The notes: generated by a model not told the origin, from the letters alone. A stretch of 55,761 bases of DNA from Halomonas sp. (GCF_017515565.1 NZ_JAFWFN010000028.1:1-55761); one strand, 5' to 3'; shown: positions 17,432 to 27,835, counted from the stretch's first letter. A program made the numbers and translations.

Positions 17432-18436
17432 TTATGCTTTGCGATCAACCGCTAAGCGTGCGATGTTTGCCATGCTATCGCGGTAGGGACTGGGGGGCAG
17501 GGCGTCCAGTTCGGCCAGGGCTTTATCGGCCATCTCAACGGCGCGTGCACGGGTATATTCCAGCGCGCCTGTAGCGTTGATGATCTCAAGCACTTCGTTG
17601 AGCTGTTCAAGCCCACCCTGGCGAATCACCTGACGGATCAGCTTAGCCTGTTCCGGCGTGCCGCGTTCCATGGCGTGAATGAGTGGCAGGGTAGGTTTGC
17701 CTTCTGCCAAGTCGTCGCCGACGTTTTTGCCCATGGCTTCGGCATCGCCTTGGTAATCCAGAAGGTCGTCGATTAGCTGGAAGGCGAGGCCTAGGTAACG
17801 GCCGTAATACTGCAGAGCGCGCTCTTGCTCAGGGGTAGCGTCGGCAAGTACGGCGCCGCTGTGGGAGGCGGCTTCAAACAGCATGGCGGTTTTACCTTGA
17901 ATAGTTTCAAAGTAGTCCGCTTCTGAAATGCTGGGGTTGCCGATGTTAGTCAGTTGCAGCACTTCCCCTTCGGCGATAATGCAGGTGGCGCTGGAAAGAA
18001 TCGCCATGATGCGCATGGAACCTACGTCCACCATCATTTGAAATGAGCGCGAATAAAGGAAGTCGCCTACCAGTACCGAAGGCGCATTACCCCAGGCATC
18101 GTTGGCGGTTTTTTTGCCACGCCGCATGTGTGACTCATCCACCACGTCATCGTGCAGCAACGTTGAGGTGTGCATAAATTCAATCAGCGTGGCCAGGGTG
18201 ATGTGTTTGTCGCCTTTATAGTCCAGTGACCGGGCAGCCAGCAGCACGAGTAGGGGGCGCAGGCGTTTGCCGCCGCTTTCAATAATATATTGGCCGATGG
18301 TTTCGACCAGCGGTACCTTGGAATTCAACTGCGCGACAATGGTGCGGTTTACGGCGTCAAAGTCGTCGGCCACCACGGCGTGCAGCGGTGAAGGCGTTGG
18401 GCTGGCAGGCGGGGTTTTGGAGACGTTGGCTGTCAT
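17432..18436 (-). CDS. ispB: octaprenyl diphosphate synthase IspB
   Basis: A 334-aa all-trans polyprenyl diphosphate synthase that builds the ubiquinone side chain by condensing isopentenyl diphosphate onto allylic diphosphates. Both Asp-rich motifs are present: LLHDDVVDESHMRRG and LAFQLIDDLLDYQGD, with GGKRLRPLL and GKTAMLFEAA between or before them. It is divergent from rplU, the usual gammaproteobacterial arrangement. A short Thr/Pro/Ser-rich N-terminal extension precedes the catalytic fold. Confidence 0.95.
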   Translation of the reverse strand: MTANVSKTPPASPTPSPLHAVVADDFDAVNRTIVAQLNSKVPLVETIGQYIIESGGKRLRPLLVLLAARSLDYKGDKHITLATLIEFMHTSTLLHDDVVDESHMRRGKKTANDAWGNAPSVLVGDFLYSRSFQMMVDVGSMRIMAILSSATCIIAEGEVLQLTNIGNPSISEADYFETIQGKTAMLFEAASHSGAVLADATPEQERALQYYGRYLGLAFQLIDDLLDYQGDAEAMGKNVGDDLAEGKPTLPLIHAMERGTPEQAKLIRQVIRQGGLEQLNEVLEIINATGALEYTRARAVEMADKALAELDALPPSPYRDSMANIARLAVDRKA

Positions 18437-18554
18437 GGGTTCCGTTCATCGCGGGGGTAAGGTAGTTGGAGTCATGCTATGGGGCTGGTTGTTAGGCGTC
18501 AAGGTAGAGGTAAGCGCCCATGGTGTGATGTCTAATTGACAATGCCCTGTAGTC

Positions 18555-18583
18555 TTGTGGTAGACAACGATAGTCGCTATAAT
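18555..18583 (+). promoter_or_regulatory. sigma-70 promoter of rplU-rpmA
   Basis: TTGTGG (18555-18560), a 17-base spacer, and a perfect TATAAT (18578-18583). The resulting leader of about 130 bases before rplU contains no ORF I would support and may carry autoregulation. Confidence 0.8.
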
Positions 18584-18721
18584 TCGCGACCCACTCATCA
18601 TGCTCCCTGTCAGATGGCTGCCAAAAGGGGCGCCACTCGCAGCAGGTCGATAAGAGCGGAAGGCGATGAGCGTTGGTTACGCGGGGCGTAATCGGCATTA
18701 ACGACAAGTCCGGAGAGCGAC

Positions 18722-19033
18722 ATGTACGCAGTTATTAAAAGCGGTGGCAAACAGTACCGCGTTCAAGAAGGTCAAACCCTCAAGCTCGAAAAAATCGAAG
18801 TCGCTACCGGCGAAACGATTGAGTTTGATGAAGTGCTGCTGGTTGCAGACGGCGAAGACGTAAACATTGGCGCGCCCTTCATCGGCGGTGCCAAAGTTTC
18901 TGCTGAGATCGTTTCCCACGGCCGTGGCGATAAAGTGACGATCATCAAGTTCCGTCGCCGTAAGCACAGCATGAAGCGTCAGGGCCACCGTCAGTGGTTC
19001 ACTGAAGTCAAAATTACCGGAATTTCTGCGTAA
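18722..19033 (+). CDS. rplU: 50S ribosomal protein L21
   Basis: A 103-aa ribosomal protein bL21, of standard length, starting [18 protein letters not shown] and containing the signature [22 protein letters not shown]. It binds 23S rRNA in the large subunit. Ribosome site GGAGAG lies five bases before ATG. First gene of rplU-rpmA; a strong promoter and long leader precede it. Confidence 0.99.
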   Translation: MYAVIKSGGKQYRVQEGQTLKLEKIEVATGETIEFDEVLLVADGEDVNIGAPFIGGAKVSAEIVSHGRGDKVTIIKFRRRKHSMKRQGHRQWFTEVKITGISA

Positions 19034-19063
19034 GCAGTCGATTTCCTTTAGGAGGATTTTGCA

Positions 19064-19321
19064 ATGGCACATAAAAAGGCAGCCGGCTCCACGCGCAACG
19101 GTCGCGATTCCGAGTCCAAACGCTTAGGTGTGAAACTCTTCGGTGGCCAAGCGGCAACGGCGGGTAACATCATCGTTCGTCAGCGTGGCACACGTTTCCA
19201 CGCAGGCACTGGCGTTGGCTTAGGCCGTGATCACACGCTGTTCGCTCTGAACGACGGCTTCGTGAAGTTCGAGACCAAAGGTCCGAACAACCGTAAATTC
19301 GTTAGCATCGTTTCTGCCTAA
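19064..19321 (+). CDS. rpmA: 50S ribosomal protein L27
   Basis: An 85-aa bL27: [20 protein letters not shown], then [15 protein letters not shown] and GRDHTLFAL. Its flexible N-terminus reaches the peptidyl-transferase centre. AGGAGG ribosome site. It is separated from rplU by 30 bases and followed by a terminator that probably splits it from obgE in part. Confidence 0.99.
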   Translation: MAHKKAAGSTRNGRDSESKRLGVKLFGGQAATAGNIIVRQRGTRFHAGTGVGLGRDHTLFALNDGFVKFETKGPNNRKFVSIVSA

Positions 19322-19356
19322 GCAACTCTCGTTGCGCAGAACGAAGATGACGAAAT

Positions 19357-19384
19357 AAAAGCCCCGCCATGGCGGGGCTTTTTT
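19357..19384 (+). terminator. Rho-independent terminator after rpmA
   Basis: The GC-rich palindrome GCCCCGCCATGGCGGGGC (19361-19378) is flanked by AAAA and TTTTTT. It lies about 40 bases after rpmA and 79 bases before obgE, so obgE-proB needs read-through or its own promoter. Confidence 0.88.
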
Positions 19385-19435
19385 GTCTTTTCGATCCCTT
19401 TTGTCCGTTATCAACGGGCGGGATATTGCAGTTAG

Positions 19436-20653
<1,218 letters not shown>

Positions 20654-20716
20654 CCGGCCCTCGGTCGAATGGGAAGCGTCAGCAGGGTTAGCGGAATGGC
20701 TTGGGAGAGTCGCGAC

Positions 20717-21856
20717 GTGGAAAGCAATGAGCAGTTGCCCGGCCGTGAGGCGTTAAGCAGCGCCCGCCGGGTGGTGGTGAAAATTGGTAGCGCGCTGCTC
20801 ACCAACGATGGCCGTGGCTTGGATGAGGCGGCCATTGGTGGTTGGGTCGACCAGATTGCTACGCTGCATCAGCAGGGCAAAGAGGTCGTGCTGGTATCCT
20901 CGGGGGCCGTGGCGGCCGGCATGGTGCGTTTGGGGTGGCAGGCGCGCCCCAGTGCTGTTCATGAACTTCAGGCGGCCGCAGCGGTAGGTCAGAATGGTCT
21001 TACCCAGTGCTACGAGCAGCATTTTGCTCGCCACGGCATGCTCACTGCGCAGATACTGCTCACCCACGATGACCTTTCCAACCGCAAGCGCTACCTCAAT
21101 GCGTTGTCGGCGCTGCGCACTTTGGTTGGGATGCGCGTGGTGCCGGTCATCAACGAAAACGATACCGTAGTTACCGACGAGATTCGCTTTGGCGATAACG
21201 ACACCCTCGGTGCGCTGGTCGCCAACCTGTTAGAAGCAGACGCTTTACTGCTGCTCACCGATCAGGAAGGGCTGTTTGACGCCGACCCTCGCCACGACCC
21301 CAATGCTCAGATGATTGCCGAAGGCCGCGCTGACGACCCGCGGTTAGCCGCTGTGGCAGGCAGTGGTGGGGCCTTGGGGCGCGGTGGTATGAGCACCAAA
21401 ATACGCGCGGCACAGCTCGCTGCTCGTTCTGGCGCAGTTACGGTGATTGCCAGTGGTCGCCAGCCAGACGTTATTTCTCGCGTCATGGCAGGCGAAGCGC
21501 TGGGAACCTTGTTGCGGCCTGACCAGGCACCCATCGCCGCCCGCAAGCGCTGGCTGGCGGGGCAATTGCAGGTGAGGGGCACCTTGGTGCTAGATGCCGG
21601 GGCCGTGAATGTACTACGTGGCAAAGGCTCTAGCCTTCTGGCGGTGGGCGTGCGCGAAGTGCAGGGCAGCTTTAAGCGCGGTGATATGGTGCTGTGTGTG
21701 GATGAGCAGGGCGTGCGCGTGGCCAAAGGGTTGGTCAACTACGGCGCTGAGGAAGCCCGCCAGTTAGCGGGCCAGCCAAGCCACCAGATTGAAGCAATCC
21801 TGGGGTACGTGGAAGCTCACGAGTTGATCCACCGCGATAACTTAGTCGTTGTTTAA
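20717..21856 (+). CDS. proB: glutamate 5-kinase ProB
   Basis: Phosphorylates glutamate in the first step of proline biosynthesis. Amino-acid-kinase domain: [55 protein letters not shown]-terminal PUA domain (from about [21 protein letters not shown]) makes up the last ~100 residues. GTG at 20717 has GGGAGAG seven bases upstream, giving 379 aa, near the 367 aa of E. coli ProB. The frame stays open to ATG 20669, which I consider less likely. Follows obgE as in many gammaproteobacteria; proA is not adjacent. Confidence 0.94.
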   Translation: MESNEQLPGREALSSARRVVVKIGSALLTNDGRGLDEAAIGGWVDQIATLHQQGKEVVLVSSGAVAAGMVRLGWQARPSAVHELQAAAAVGQNGLTQCYEQHFARHGMLTAQILLTHDDLSNRKRYLNALSALRTLVGMRVVPVINENDTVVTDEIRFGDNDTLGALVANLLEADALLLLTDQEGLFDADPRHDPNAQMIAEGRADDPRLAAVAGSGGALGRGGMSTKIRAAQLAARSGAVTVIASGRQPDVISRVMAGEALGTLLRPDQAPIAARKRWLAGQLQVRGTLVLDAGAVNVLRGKGSSLLAVGVREVQGSFKRGDMVLCVDEQGVRVAKGLVNYGAEEARQLAGQPSHQIEAILGYVEAHELIHRDNLVVV

Positions 21857-21887
21857 CAGCAGGGTAATTGTTTAACGAGGTGATTGT

Positions 21888-22892
21888 TTAATCCCGAGCG
21901 CGGGGCGGGAGCGGCACTTGGCGTGGCCAGTCATTGGGTACAATGATAAGGCGCTCCACTGGTTGCGCCTCTGTTCCTGTTGCTGTCTCTGCTTCTGGGT
22001 CGTAAAGCATCACCTGCTGTGGCCCGTAGCGCTCAATCAGTGGCTTCACGATGGCCATTTCCTCGTTGGCTGGCTGAAACGCCGCTTTAGGTGGCGGGGC
22101 CAACCAGTGGGGTTTCTCCAACCACGCCATGTGTAGTGACTCACTTCTTTGGGCTGCAAGCGCTGGCCAATCTTTTAAATAACACCACTTACCGCGTCGA
22201 TGATTGGCCGTTGCCCCGATGGGCGGCGGCATTGCCGTGTGGCAAGGGTAAAAAAGCACGCCGGGCATCGCTAGGCGCTGGGTGAGCTGGCCGTTAAGCG
22301 GCGGGGTGGGGCCTACGTCTCTTGGCGCTAGCCATTGGGTGATAAGTGCCTGCGCGACGGCGGTACTCGAAATGGGCAGCTGATGGTGGCGCAGATGGCT
22401 GCATTTCAGCGCTAGGCTGTCTAGCCCGCCAGGGCCAATCCAGCGGCTTTGGCTGGTGACATCTCCTGGCCCTTCGGGTAGCCCTAGGTAAAACTTAATG
22501 GCCACTTCCAAATGCACGGGTGCGGTGTTGTCTCGCGTTCGATAGAGCATGTCCAGTTCGCCCAGCGTATTGCGCCGCTGCGTAATGCGCAGGTTCTTGG
22601 CCAAAAGCCGGGTAGAGGGGGCGTTATCTAACAGCAGGTGCCAAAGCTGTTCGTGGTAGTGGCCCATGCGGGTGGCTAATCTGCCGTCTAGCGCGCTCAG
22701 CTTAAGTGTAAGCTGCGCTAACCAGGCGTCTACGTTTTCCGTCAAACCAAGCTCTTGCCGCGTTGGTCTGCCGCCACAGGGGATGGGCGGCGGTAACTCA
22801 ACGACGTCCGGCGTGGCGATTAGCCAAGTTAAGTCGCGGGCTGCTTGAGAGCTAAGGTGTGTGGGGTAGTGCTCGCTGGGCACGTTGCTCAT
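21888..22892 (-). CDS. DUF1853 family protein
   Basis: A 334-aa cytoplasmic protein matching DUF1853 by its conserved core: ARDLTWLIATPDVV near the start, LARNL-like LLAKNLRITQ, LGELDMLYRTRD, HLEVAIKFYLGL and WIGPGGLDSLALKCSHLRHHQL. The D-x(n)-E-x-A-x-K pattern (GELDML ... LEVAIKF) looks like a restriction-fold nuclease core, which is my inference. Start chosen at ATG 22892; the frame is open to 22946. It lies after a tiny membrane protein gene and the ferric-reductase-like gene. No function is established. Confidence 0.82.
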   Translation of the reverse strand: MSNVPSEHYPTHLSSQAARDLTWLIATPDVVELPPPIPCGGRPTRQELGLTENVDAWLAQLTLKLSALDGRLATRMGHYHEQLWHLLLDNAPSTRLLAKNLRITQRRNTLGELDMLYRTRDNTAPVHLEVAIKFYLGLPEGPGDVTSQSRWIGPGGLDSLALKCSHLRHHQLPISSTAVAQALITQWLAPRDVGPTPPLNGQLTQRLAMPGVLFYPCHTAMPPPIGATANHRRGKWCYLKDWPALAAQRSESLHMAWLEKPHWLAPPPKAAFQPANEEMAIVKPLIERYGPQQVMLYDPEAETATGTEAQPVERLIIVPNDWPRQVPLPPRARD

Positions 22893-22914
22893 TATCACAG
22901 AAGGCACTCGTGAA

Positions 22915-23004
22915 TCATTGCACGGCGTACGCTGCCAGGAGCACAACGGCTACTAAGAGCGCCAGCACTAGCCCTCCTGCGTATCTTGCGTAGTTATGCA
23001 GCAT
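22915..23004 (-). CDS. small single-pass membrane protein (29 aa)
   Basis: A 29-codon ORF not reported by ordinary gene finders because of its size. It starts MLHNYARYAGG, continues with a single hydrophobic helix (LVLALLVAVVLLAAYA) and ends AVQ. GGGAG, with five T's before the ATG, overlaps the stop codon of the upstream ferric-reductase-like gene, and the start is nine bases beyond that stop, so translational coupling is likely. It could be a small subunit of the heme/flavin membrane oxidoreductase, as CydX is for cytochrome bd. That is inference from position only. Confidence 0.6.
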   Translation of the reverse strand: MLHNYARYAGGLVLALLVAVVLLAAYAVQ

Positions 23005-23013
23005 AAAAACTCC

Positions 23014-24330
23014 CTAAACGATGTCAAAACGGTCGGAGAAAATATTGGTGGGGGCGATACCCTGGGCAATTAAGCCCTTTTCAGCGCTATCCATCATCGG
23101 GTCCGGGCCGCAAATAAAGTAGTCACGCTTCCCATCATCCTGGGGTAAACAGCGGGCCAGAAGATCTTGGTCAACGTAGCCCTCTTCCCCTTCCCAGCCC
23201 TCCTGGGGGTCTGAAATAACGTGAATCAGCGTTAAGTTAAGTTGTTGAGCTAATTCGTCCAGGTTGTCACGGAAGGTGGCTTCTTGCCAGGTGGGGTTGG
23301 CATAAATCAGCCAAATCGGTTGGCGGTCTTGCTGGTCGCGAAAGGTGTAGAGCATGCTCATAAACGGGGTAATGCCAATCCCCCCTGCAATCATCACCAG
23401 CCCCGAGGAATTGTTGGGGCGAGGGATGAAAGCGCCAAACGGACCCTCAATAAACGCAGGTGTATTGGCGGTTACCTTGGGTAGTTGTCGGGTAAAGTCG
23501 CCCAGGCGTTTAGCGCTGAAGGTTATACGACCACTGCTGGCAGCGCTTGATGAGAGCGAAAAAGGGTGTTGCTGAAGCGACCATGGGGTATCGCCCAGGG
23601 TAATCCAGAAGAATTGCCCCGGTTGGAAAGTGAAGCGGTGAGGGCCTGCGGGTTCAAGCGTCAGGGTGGTGGTATCGCCGCGCTCAAGCTTTGTGTCCAC
23701 CACGCGCCAGGGGCGACGGCGCATACGCCATGGCCTTAATAAGCGGGTTTCGAGTATCAAGCACGCAGGAGTCAGAATAAGCAGCGCCAGACCCGTCGAG
23801 GTAACCAAGCCCTCAGTGTAGCGCTGGGCCATTATGGCGTGGCCAAGCCCCCCAAAAACGATAAACAGCGCTAAGCCGCCATGGAGTAGGCGCCACCACT
23901 CATACGGTAGCCCAAAACGTTTTCGCCAAAGCGAACTAATAATCAGCACAATGCTGGCACCTAGTAGCGCCATCAGGGTTAGGGCGCGCAGGGTTTCTTC
24001 TCGTGGGTCAAGAAAGTGAATCAGCGAAGGGTGGGCAATAAAAAGTGCAACGGGGTGGGCAATAACCAGGAAAAGCGCCCCAATACCGATCTGGCGATGA
24101 AACTGGAGTACGTTATCAAAACCGATCTCATGGGCAAACCAAGCGTGTCGGCCCGATATTAACGCCTGCAGTGCCATGATGCTTAGGGCTAGCGCGCCAA
24201 GCAAAACCGCCGCTTCACCAAGCCAACTGCGAGGTGTTGGTGGTGAGAGCAACAGCCAGCCTATCGGCAGCAGGGCAAGTAAACTGTACAGGCTTCCCCA
24301 AGCTAGGGCGCTACGTGTTATTGGGCTCAC
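23014..24330 (-). CDS. ferric-reductase-like transmembrane flavocytochrome
   Basis: A membrane oxidoreductase of the ferric reductase/NADPH oxidase superfamily. About six helices at residues ~5-200 carry candidate heme histidines (FHRQIGIG, VIAHPVAL, LLHGGLAL, GGLGHAI). A FAD domain follows (PGQFFWITL; QQHPFSLSS), then an NAD(P) domain (IAGGIGITPFMSML; YFICGPDPMM; C-terminal FSDRFDIV). It should move electrons from cytoplasmic NAD(P)H across the membrane; the acceptor is unknown. GTG at 24330 has AGGGAG six bases upstream (438 aa). ATG 24348 would include that ribosome site and is less likely. Confidence 0.88.
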   Translation of the reverse strand: MSPITRSALAWGSLYSLLALLPIGWLLLSPPTPRSWLGEAAVLLGALALSIMALQALISGRHAWFAHEIGFDNVLQFHRQIGIGALFLVIAHPVALFIAHPSLIHFLDPREETLRALTLMALLGASIVLIISSLWRKRFGLPYEWWRLLHGGLALFIVFGGLGHAIMAQRYTEGLVTSTGLALLILTPACLILETRLLRPWRMRRRPWRVVDTKLERGDTTTLTLEPAGPHRFTFQPGQFFWITLGDTPWSLQQHPFSLSSSAASSGRITFSAKRLGDFTRQLPKVTANTPAFIEGPFGAFIPRPNNSSGLVMIAGGIGITPFMSMLYTFRDQQDRQPIWLIYANPTWQEATFRDNLDELAQQLNLTLIHVISDPQEGWEGEEGYVDQDLLARCLPQDDGKRDYFICGPDPMMDSAEKGLIAQGIAPTNIFSDRFDIV

Positions 24331-24491
24331 TATGTTCTCCCTGGGCATCCGTGCGAATAGCCTAAGTGTGAGAAAAAGCTGGGATTTCGCAAGTTAAAAA
24401 GCGTGTGCATTTACCAAGCTGCTACGCTTACACAGTGCTAGGTCCCTTATGAGCAGGCGCTGACGCCTATCAAGCAGAAGGAGAGTGCTAC

Positions 24492-25847
24492 ATGGCCAAT
24501 GCGAAAGCGAAAAAACATAAAACAAAGCAGCAAGCATCCAAAACACGTAAACCGCAAGCTGAAAAGAAGACGCTGCAAGCCCTGACCCCTGAAACAGGCG
24601 CGGCGCTGTTTGAAGATGCCCGCTCGCGGCTGGAGGCGGTATTTGAAGCGTTGGATATTCACCCGGATGCCCAGGCACGGTTGATGCAGCCGAGCCTATC
24701 GTTGCAGGTAAGTGTGCCAATCCGCATGGATGACGGGAGCCTGAAGGCCTTCCCCGCTTGGCGGGTTCAGTACGATACCAGCTTAGGGCCAGCCAAAGGT
24801 GGCGTGCGTTTCCATACGGACGTTAATCAGCACGAAGTCACCACGTTAAGTTTCTGGATGGCGGTGAAGTGCGCGGTGGTTAGCTTACCTTATGGCGGCG
24901 GGAAAGGTGGCGTACAGGTAGATGCCAAGGCCCTCTCCTCCCTTGAGCGAGAGCGGTTGGCACGGGGCTATATTCGTGCCATTGCCGATATTATGGGGCC
25001 AGACCGAGATATTCCCGCCCCGGATGTGAATACCGATGCTACGGTAATGGGCTGGATGATTGATGAGTATGAACATATTGTGCGTGCCCAAGCGCCTGCC
25101 GCTATTACCGGTAAGCCGCTGTCTCTAGGGGGCTCCCCGGGTCGGGTAGCGGCCACCGGGCGCGGCGCGTTAAAAGTGCTGGATTTGTGGGCCGAGCGCG
25201 AAGAGCGCAAGCCAGAAGAGACCACCGTTGCCGTGCAGGGATTTGGCAATGCTGCTTATCATTTTGCCCGACTAGCCAGTGAGCGGGGTTATAAAATTGT
25301 GGCGGTATCGGACTCAAGCGGCGCTATTTACAGCGCGGACGGGCTTGATGTTGACGCTGCGAAGCAGGACAAAGACAAGCACGGTTCGTTATCCAAGAGT
25401 AAGCAGGGCAAATCACTGGCAGGCGATAAACTGTTGTCGCTTGAGGTGGATGTGTTGGCGTTAGCGGCACTAGAGAACCAAATTCACTGCGATAATGTTG
25501 ACGATGTGCAGGCGGGGGCGATTCTTGAAATTGCTAACGGGCCGTTAACCAGCGATGCCGATAATGCATTAGCCAAGCGCGAAATACCGGTGCTACCTGA
25601 TGTCTTGGCTAATACTGGCGGCGTCATTGTTAGCTATTTTGAGTGGCTGCAGAACCGCGCTGGCGAAAAATGGCTAGAAGAAGACGTCAATCAGCGGCTA
25701 GATAGCCTGCTGGGAGTGCAGGCAGAAAGCGTATTGGCACGGGCAGAGAAAGAGAAAGTCACCTATCGCCAAGCCGCCTACCGCCAGGGAATAGAGCGCA
25801 TCGCTGAAGCCATCATGGCACGAGGAAATTGCCAGGATTACCGTTAA
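24492..25847 (+). CDS. Glu/Leu/Phe/Val dehydrogenase family, probable glutamate dehydrogenase
   Basis: A 451-aa oxidative deaminase. The N-terminal ~28 residues are a Lys-rich extension (KAKKHKTKQQASKTRK). The catalytic domain shows GPAKGGVRFH, PYGGGKGGV (catalytic Lys) and DIPAPDVNT; the Rossmann part shows VQGFGNAAYHFARL and, at the end, LPDVLANTGGVIVSYFEW. The family interconverts glutamate and 2-oxoglutarate plus ammonia. Size and motifs fit the hexameric NAD-type enzymes. AGGAG ribosome site. A GC hairpin follows at 25869-25892. Confidence 0.92.
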   Translation: MANAKAKKHKTKQQASKTRKPQAEKKTLQALTPETGAALFEDARSRLEAVFEALDIHPDAQARLMQPSLSLQVSVPIRMDDGSLKAFPAWRVQYDTSLGPAKGGVRFHTDVNQHEVTTLSFWMAVKCAVVSLPYGGGKGGVQVDAKALSSLERERLARGYIRAIADIMGPDRDIPAPDVNTDATVMGWMIDEYEHIVRAQAPAAITGKPLSLGGSPGRVAATGRGALKVLDLWAEREERKPEETTVAVQGFGNAAYHFARLASERGYKIVAVSDSSGAIYSADGLDVDAAKQDKDKHGSLSKSKQGKSLAGDKLLSLEVDVLALAALENQIHCDNVDDVQAGAILEIANGPLTSDADNALAKREIPVLPDVLANTGGVIVSYFEWLQNRAGEKWLEEDVNQRLDSLLGVQAESVLARAEKEKVTYRQAAYRQGIERIAEAIMARGNCQDYR

Positions 25848-25868
25848 CTAAAGGCAGTATAAAAAGAG

Positions 25869-25892
25869 TAGCGGGCCCAATGGGGGCCCGCT
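25869..25892 (+). terminator. hairpin after the glutamate dehydrogenase gene
   Basis: TAGCGGGCCC and GGGCCCGCTA form a perfect stem around a small loop 21 bases after the stop. There is no T-run, so it may act as an RNA 3' stabiliser or a weak terminator. Confidence 0.5.
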
Positions 25893-25938
25893 AAGTGTTC
25901 GCAGTGTGGTGCCATGAATCGCGATCAATAGCGCTTGG

Positions 25939-25956
25939 TTGTCACACTGGTGTCAT
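25939..25956 (+). promoter_or_regulatory. candidate PhoB box upstream of the EAL-CBS-GGDEF gene
   Basis: TTGTCAC (25939-25945) and GTGTCAT (25950-25956) are spaced exactly 11 bases apart with ACTG between, the geometry of a Pho box. The same GTCATGCAG string ends the phnD array. It lies 124 bases before the ATG of the c-di-GMP gene. No convincing -10 could be fixed. Confidence 0.55.
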
Positions 25957-25990
25957 GCAGATATCGCAACCTTGCTGCCCAAGTAGCCTC

Positions 25991-26034
25991 CCGGTATTTC
26001 TCTAGTGACTTACCGGTATTTTTCTGTGGCTTAT
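25991..26034 (+). repeat. 22-bp imperfect direct repeat upstream of the EAL-CBS-GGDEF gene
   Basis: CCGGTATTTCTCTAGTGACT (25991 on) recurs as CCGGTATTTTTCTGTGGCTT (26013 on), a period of 22 bases or two helical turns. It lies between the candidate Pho box and the coding region and could be a regulator site. Confidence 0.55.
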
Positions 26035-26079
26035 TAAAAAACTATAGGGATAACAGCCTTTAAATGGGGCAGCAAATAT

Positions 26080-27828
26080 ATGACCGCACAAGAAGCGCAG
26101 TGGCTGAATAACATTATCGCGGCAGAAGCGCTGCAGGTGCTTTTTCAGCCAATCGTAGATGCCAATCAACAGGCAATTTATGGCTATGAGGCGCTCATCC
26201 GTGGCCCCAAAACGTCGCCGCTGCATTCGCCCTTACGCCTGTTTGATGTTGCCACCCAAGCCGGGTTGCTCGTTGAACTGGATATACTCTGTCGACGCTT
26301 AGCGATTCATCGTTTTGCCGAACTTGAATTGCCCGGGTTGCTGTTTCTCAACGTGATGCCGCTGACGATTGTCGAGCGTGACTTTCGTGAAGGGTTAACA
26401 CTTGGCTTTATCCAGGAGGTGGGGCTTCCCGCCGAGCGGGTGGTGATTGAACTCACCGAACACGTGCCCATTCACGATTACGACCTAATGCGCCAAGCCG
26501 TCGCCCGCTACCGTGATATGGGGTTTCAGGTGGCATTAGACGATTTGGGTGCAGGTCACTCTAGCCTGCGCCATTGGTCGGAGTTGCGGCCTGATTTCGT
26601 TAAACTAGACCGCCACTTTATCTCCGGCATTGACCAAGAGCCTGCCAAGCGTGAGTTCCTTCGTTCGATTCTAGATGTGGCGCGCAGCTTGGATTGCCAG
26701 TTAATTGCTGAGGGAATCGAAACCGCCGCCGAACACCTCTGCTTGTGGGAATTGGATCGCGGTTTGGCACTGCTACAAGGGTTTTATTTTGCCCGGCCTA
26801 GCCCAGATCCGCCGATGCAGCTACATATGCTGCTACCTGCGGCCACCCAGTTAAAAAGTACGGCGGGTCGTACCGCACACTCCATTTTGCGCACGGTTAA
26901 CCCCGTCGCGCCCAGCTGTGTGGTGCCGGAGCTTGCCGAGCGTTTTCGCGAGCACCCCAACCTACGCTGTGTCGCCGTGGTTAAAGAGGGTGTTCCCGTC
27001 GCTGTTGTGCGTCGCAATGCGTTCTTAACGCTGTTTACCAATCCCTACTGTCACGCTTTGTATGCTAAGCGCTGCGTGCTGGATGTGGGCGACGCAAAAA
27101 TGTTAGTGGCCCCTGCAGAGCTGTCACTGGAAGCGCTGAGCCAACAGCTTACCGACAGTCAAGATATTGAGCTTGAAGACTTTGTGATCGTGGATAACAA
27201 CGGCCACTATCTTGGCATGGGTAATATTGTTGATCTACTACGCGAGATAACCGCCATCCAAGTGCGTCAGGCCCGCCATGCAAACCCGCTGACGGGGTTG
27301 CCGGGCAATATTCTTATCAACGAAACCTTGGTCGCGTATCTGGATAAGAGCGAAGGGTTCGCAGCCGCCTACGTGGATTTAGATAATTTCAAAGCGTTTA
27401 ACGATGCTTATGGCTACGCCCGCGGTGACCACGTGATTATTTCGCTGTCGCGCTTGCTGCAGGGCCAGGTGGAGAGTGCCGGTGGGTTTATCGGCCATAT
27501 TGGCGGTGACGATTTTATGATGCTGCTGCCCCTTGAGCACTGGGAGGGTGTTTGCCAGCAAATTCTGCGCTCCTTTGAAGTCATGGCACCGGGATTTTAT
27601 GAAGAGGGGGATCGGCAGCAGGGTGGTATCACTATTGAAAGCCGCCAAGGTGCTACGGCGTTCTTTCCCTTTGTTAGCGTGTCGATTGCGGTTAAACCCA
27701 TTACCGACCCCAGCACCTGCAAGGTACTGGACATTGCCGCTCAACTTTCCGAGCTAAAACATCAGGCGAAAAAAATAGTGGGTAACAGTCTCTTTATAGA
27801 TCGACGGAACTTACGCGTGCTGCCTTAG
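26080..27828 (+). CDS. EAL-CBS-GGDEF cyclic-di-GMP protein
   Basis: A 582-aa soluble protein with the order EAL (~10-250), paired CBS domains (~280-395) and GGDEF-like (~405-570). The EAL domain has EALIRG (EAL 37-39), ELTEH, DDLGAG, KLDRHF and AEGIET, so phosphodiesterase activity is likely. The C-terminal domain reads GGDDF (475-479) instead of GGDEF, with LDNFKAFND upstream; it may be weakly active or a GTP-binding module. CBS pairs usually bind adenosyl nucleotides. No membrane or signal segment. A Pho-box-like element lies upstream, and the phosphonate transporter operon follows in the same direction after 118 bases. Confidence 0.92.
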   Translation: MTAQEAQWLNNIIAAEALQVLFQPIVDANQQAIYGYEALIRGPKTSPLHSPLRLFDVATQAGLLVELDILCRRLAIHRFAELELPGLLFLNVMPLTIVERDFREGLTLGFIQEVGLPAERVVIELTEHVPIHDYDLMRQAVARYRDMGFQVALDDLGAGHSSLRHWSELRPDFVKLDRHFISGIDQEPAKREFLRSILDVARSLDCQLIAEGIETAAEHLCLWELDRGLALLQGFYFARPSPDPPMQLHMLLPAATQLKSTAGRTAHSILRTVNPVAPSCVVPELAERFREHPNLRCVAVVKEGVPVAVVRRNAFLTLFTNPYCHALYAKRCVLDVGDAKMLVAPAELSLEALSQQLTDSQDIELEDFVIVDNNGHYLGMGNIVDLLREITAIQVRQARHANPLTGLPGNILINETLVAYLDKSEGFAAAYVDLDNFKAFNDAYGYARGDHVIISLSRLLQGQVESAGGFIGHIGGDDFMMLLPLEHWEGVCQQILRSFEVMAPGFYEEGDRQQGGITIESRQGATAFFPFVSVSIAVKPITDPSTCKVLDIAAQLSELKHQAKKIVGNSLFIDRRNLRVLP

Positions 27829-27835
27829 CCGAGGG

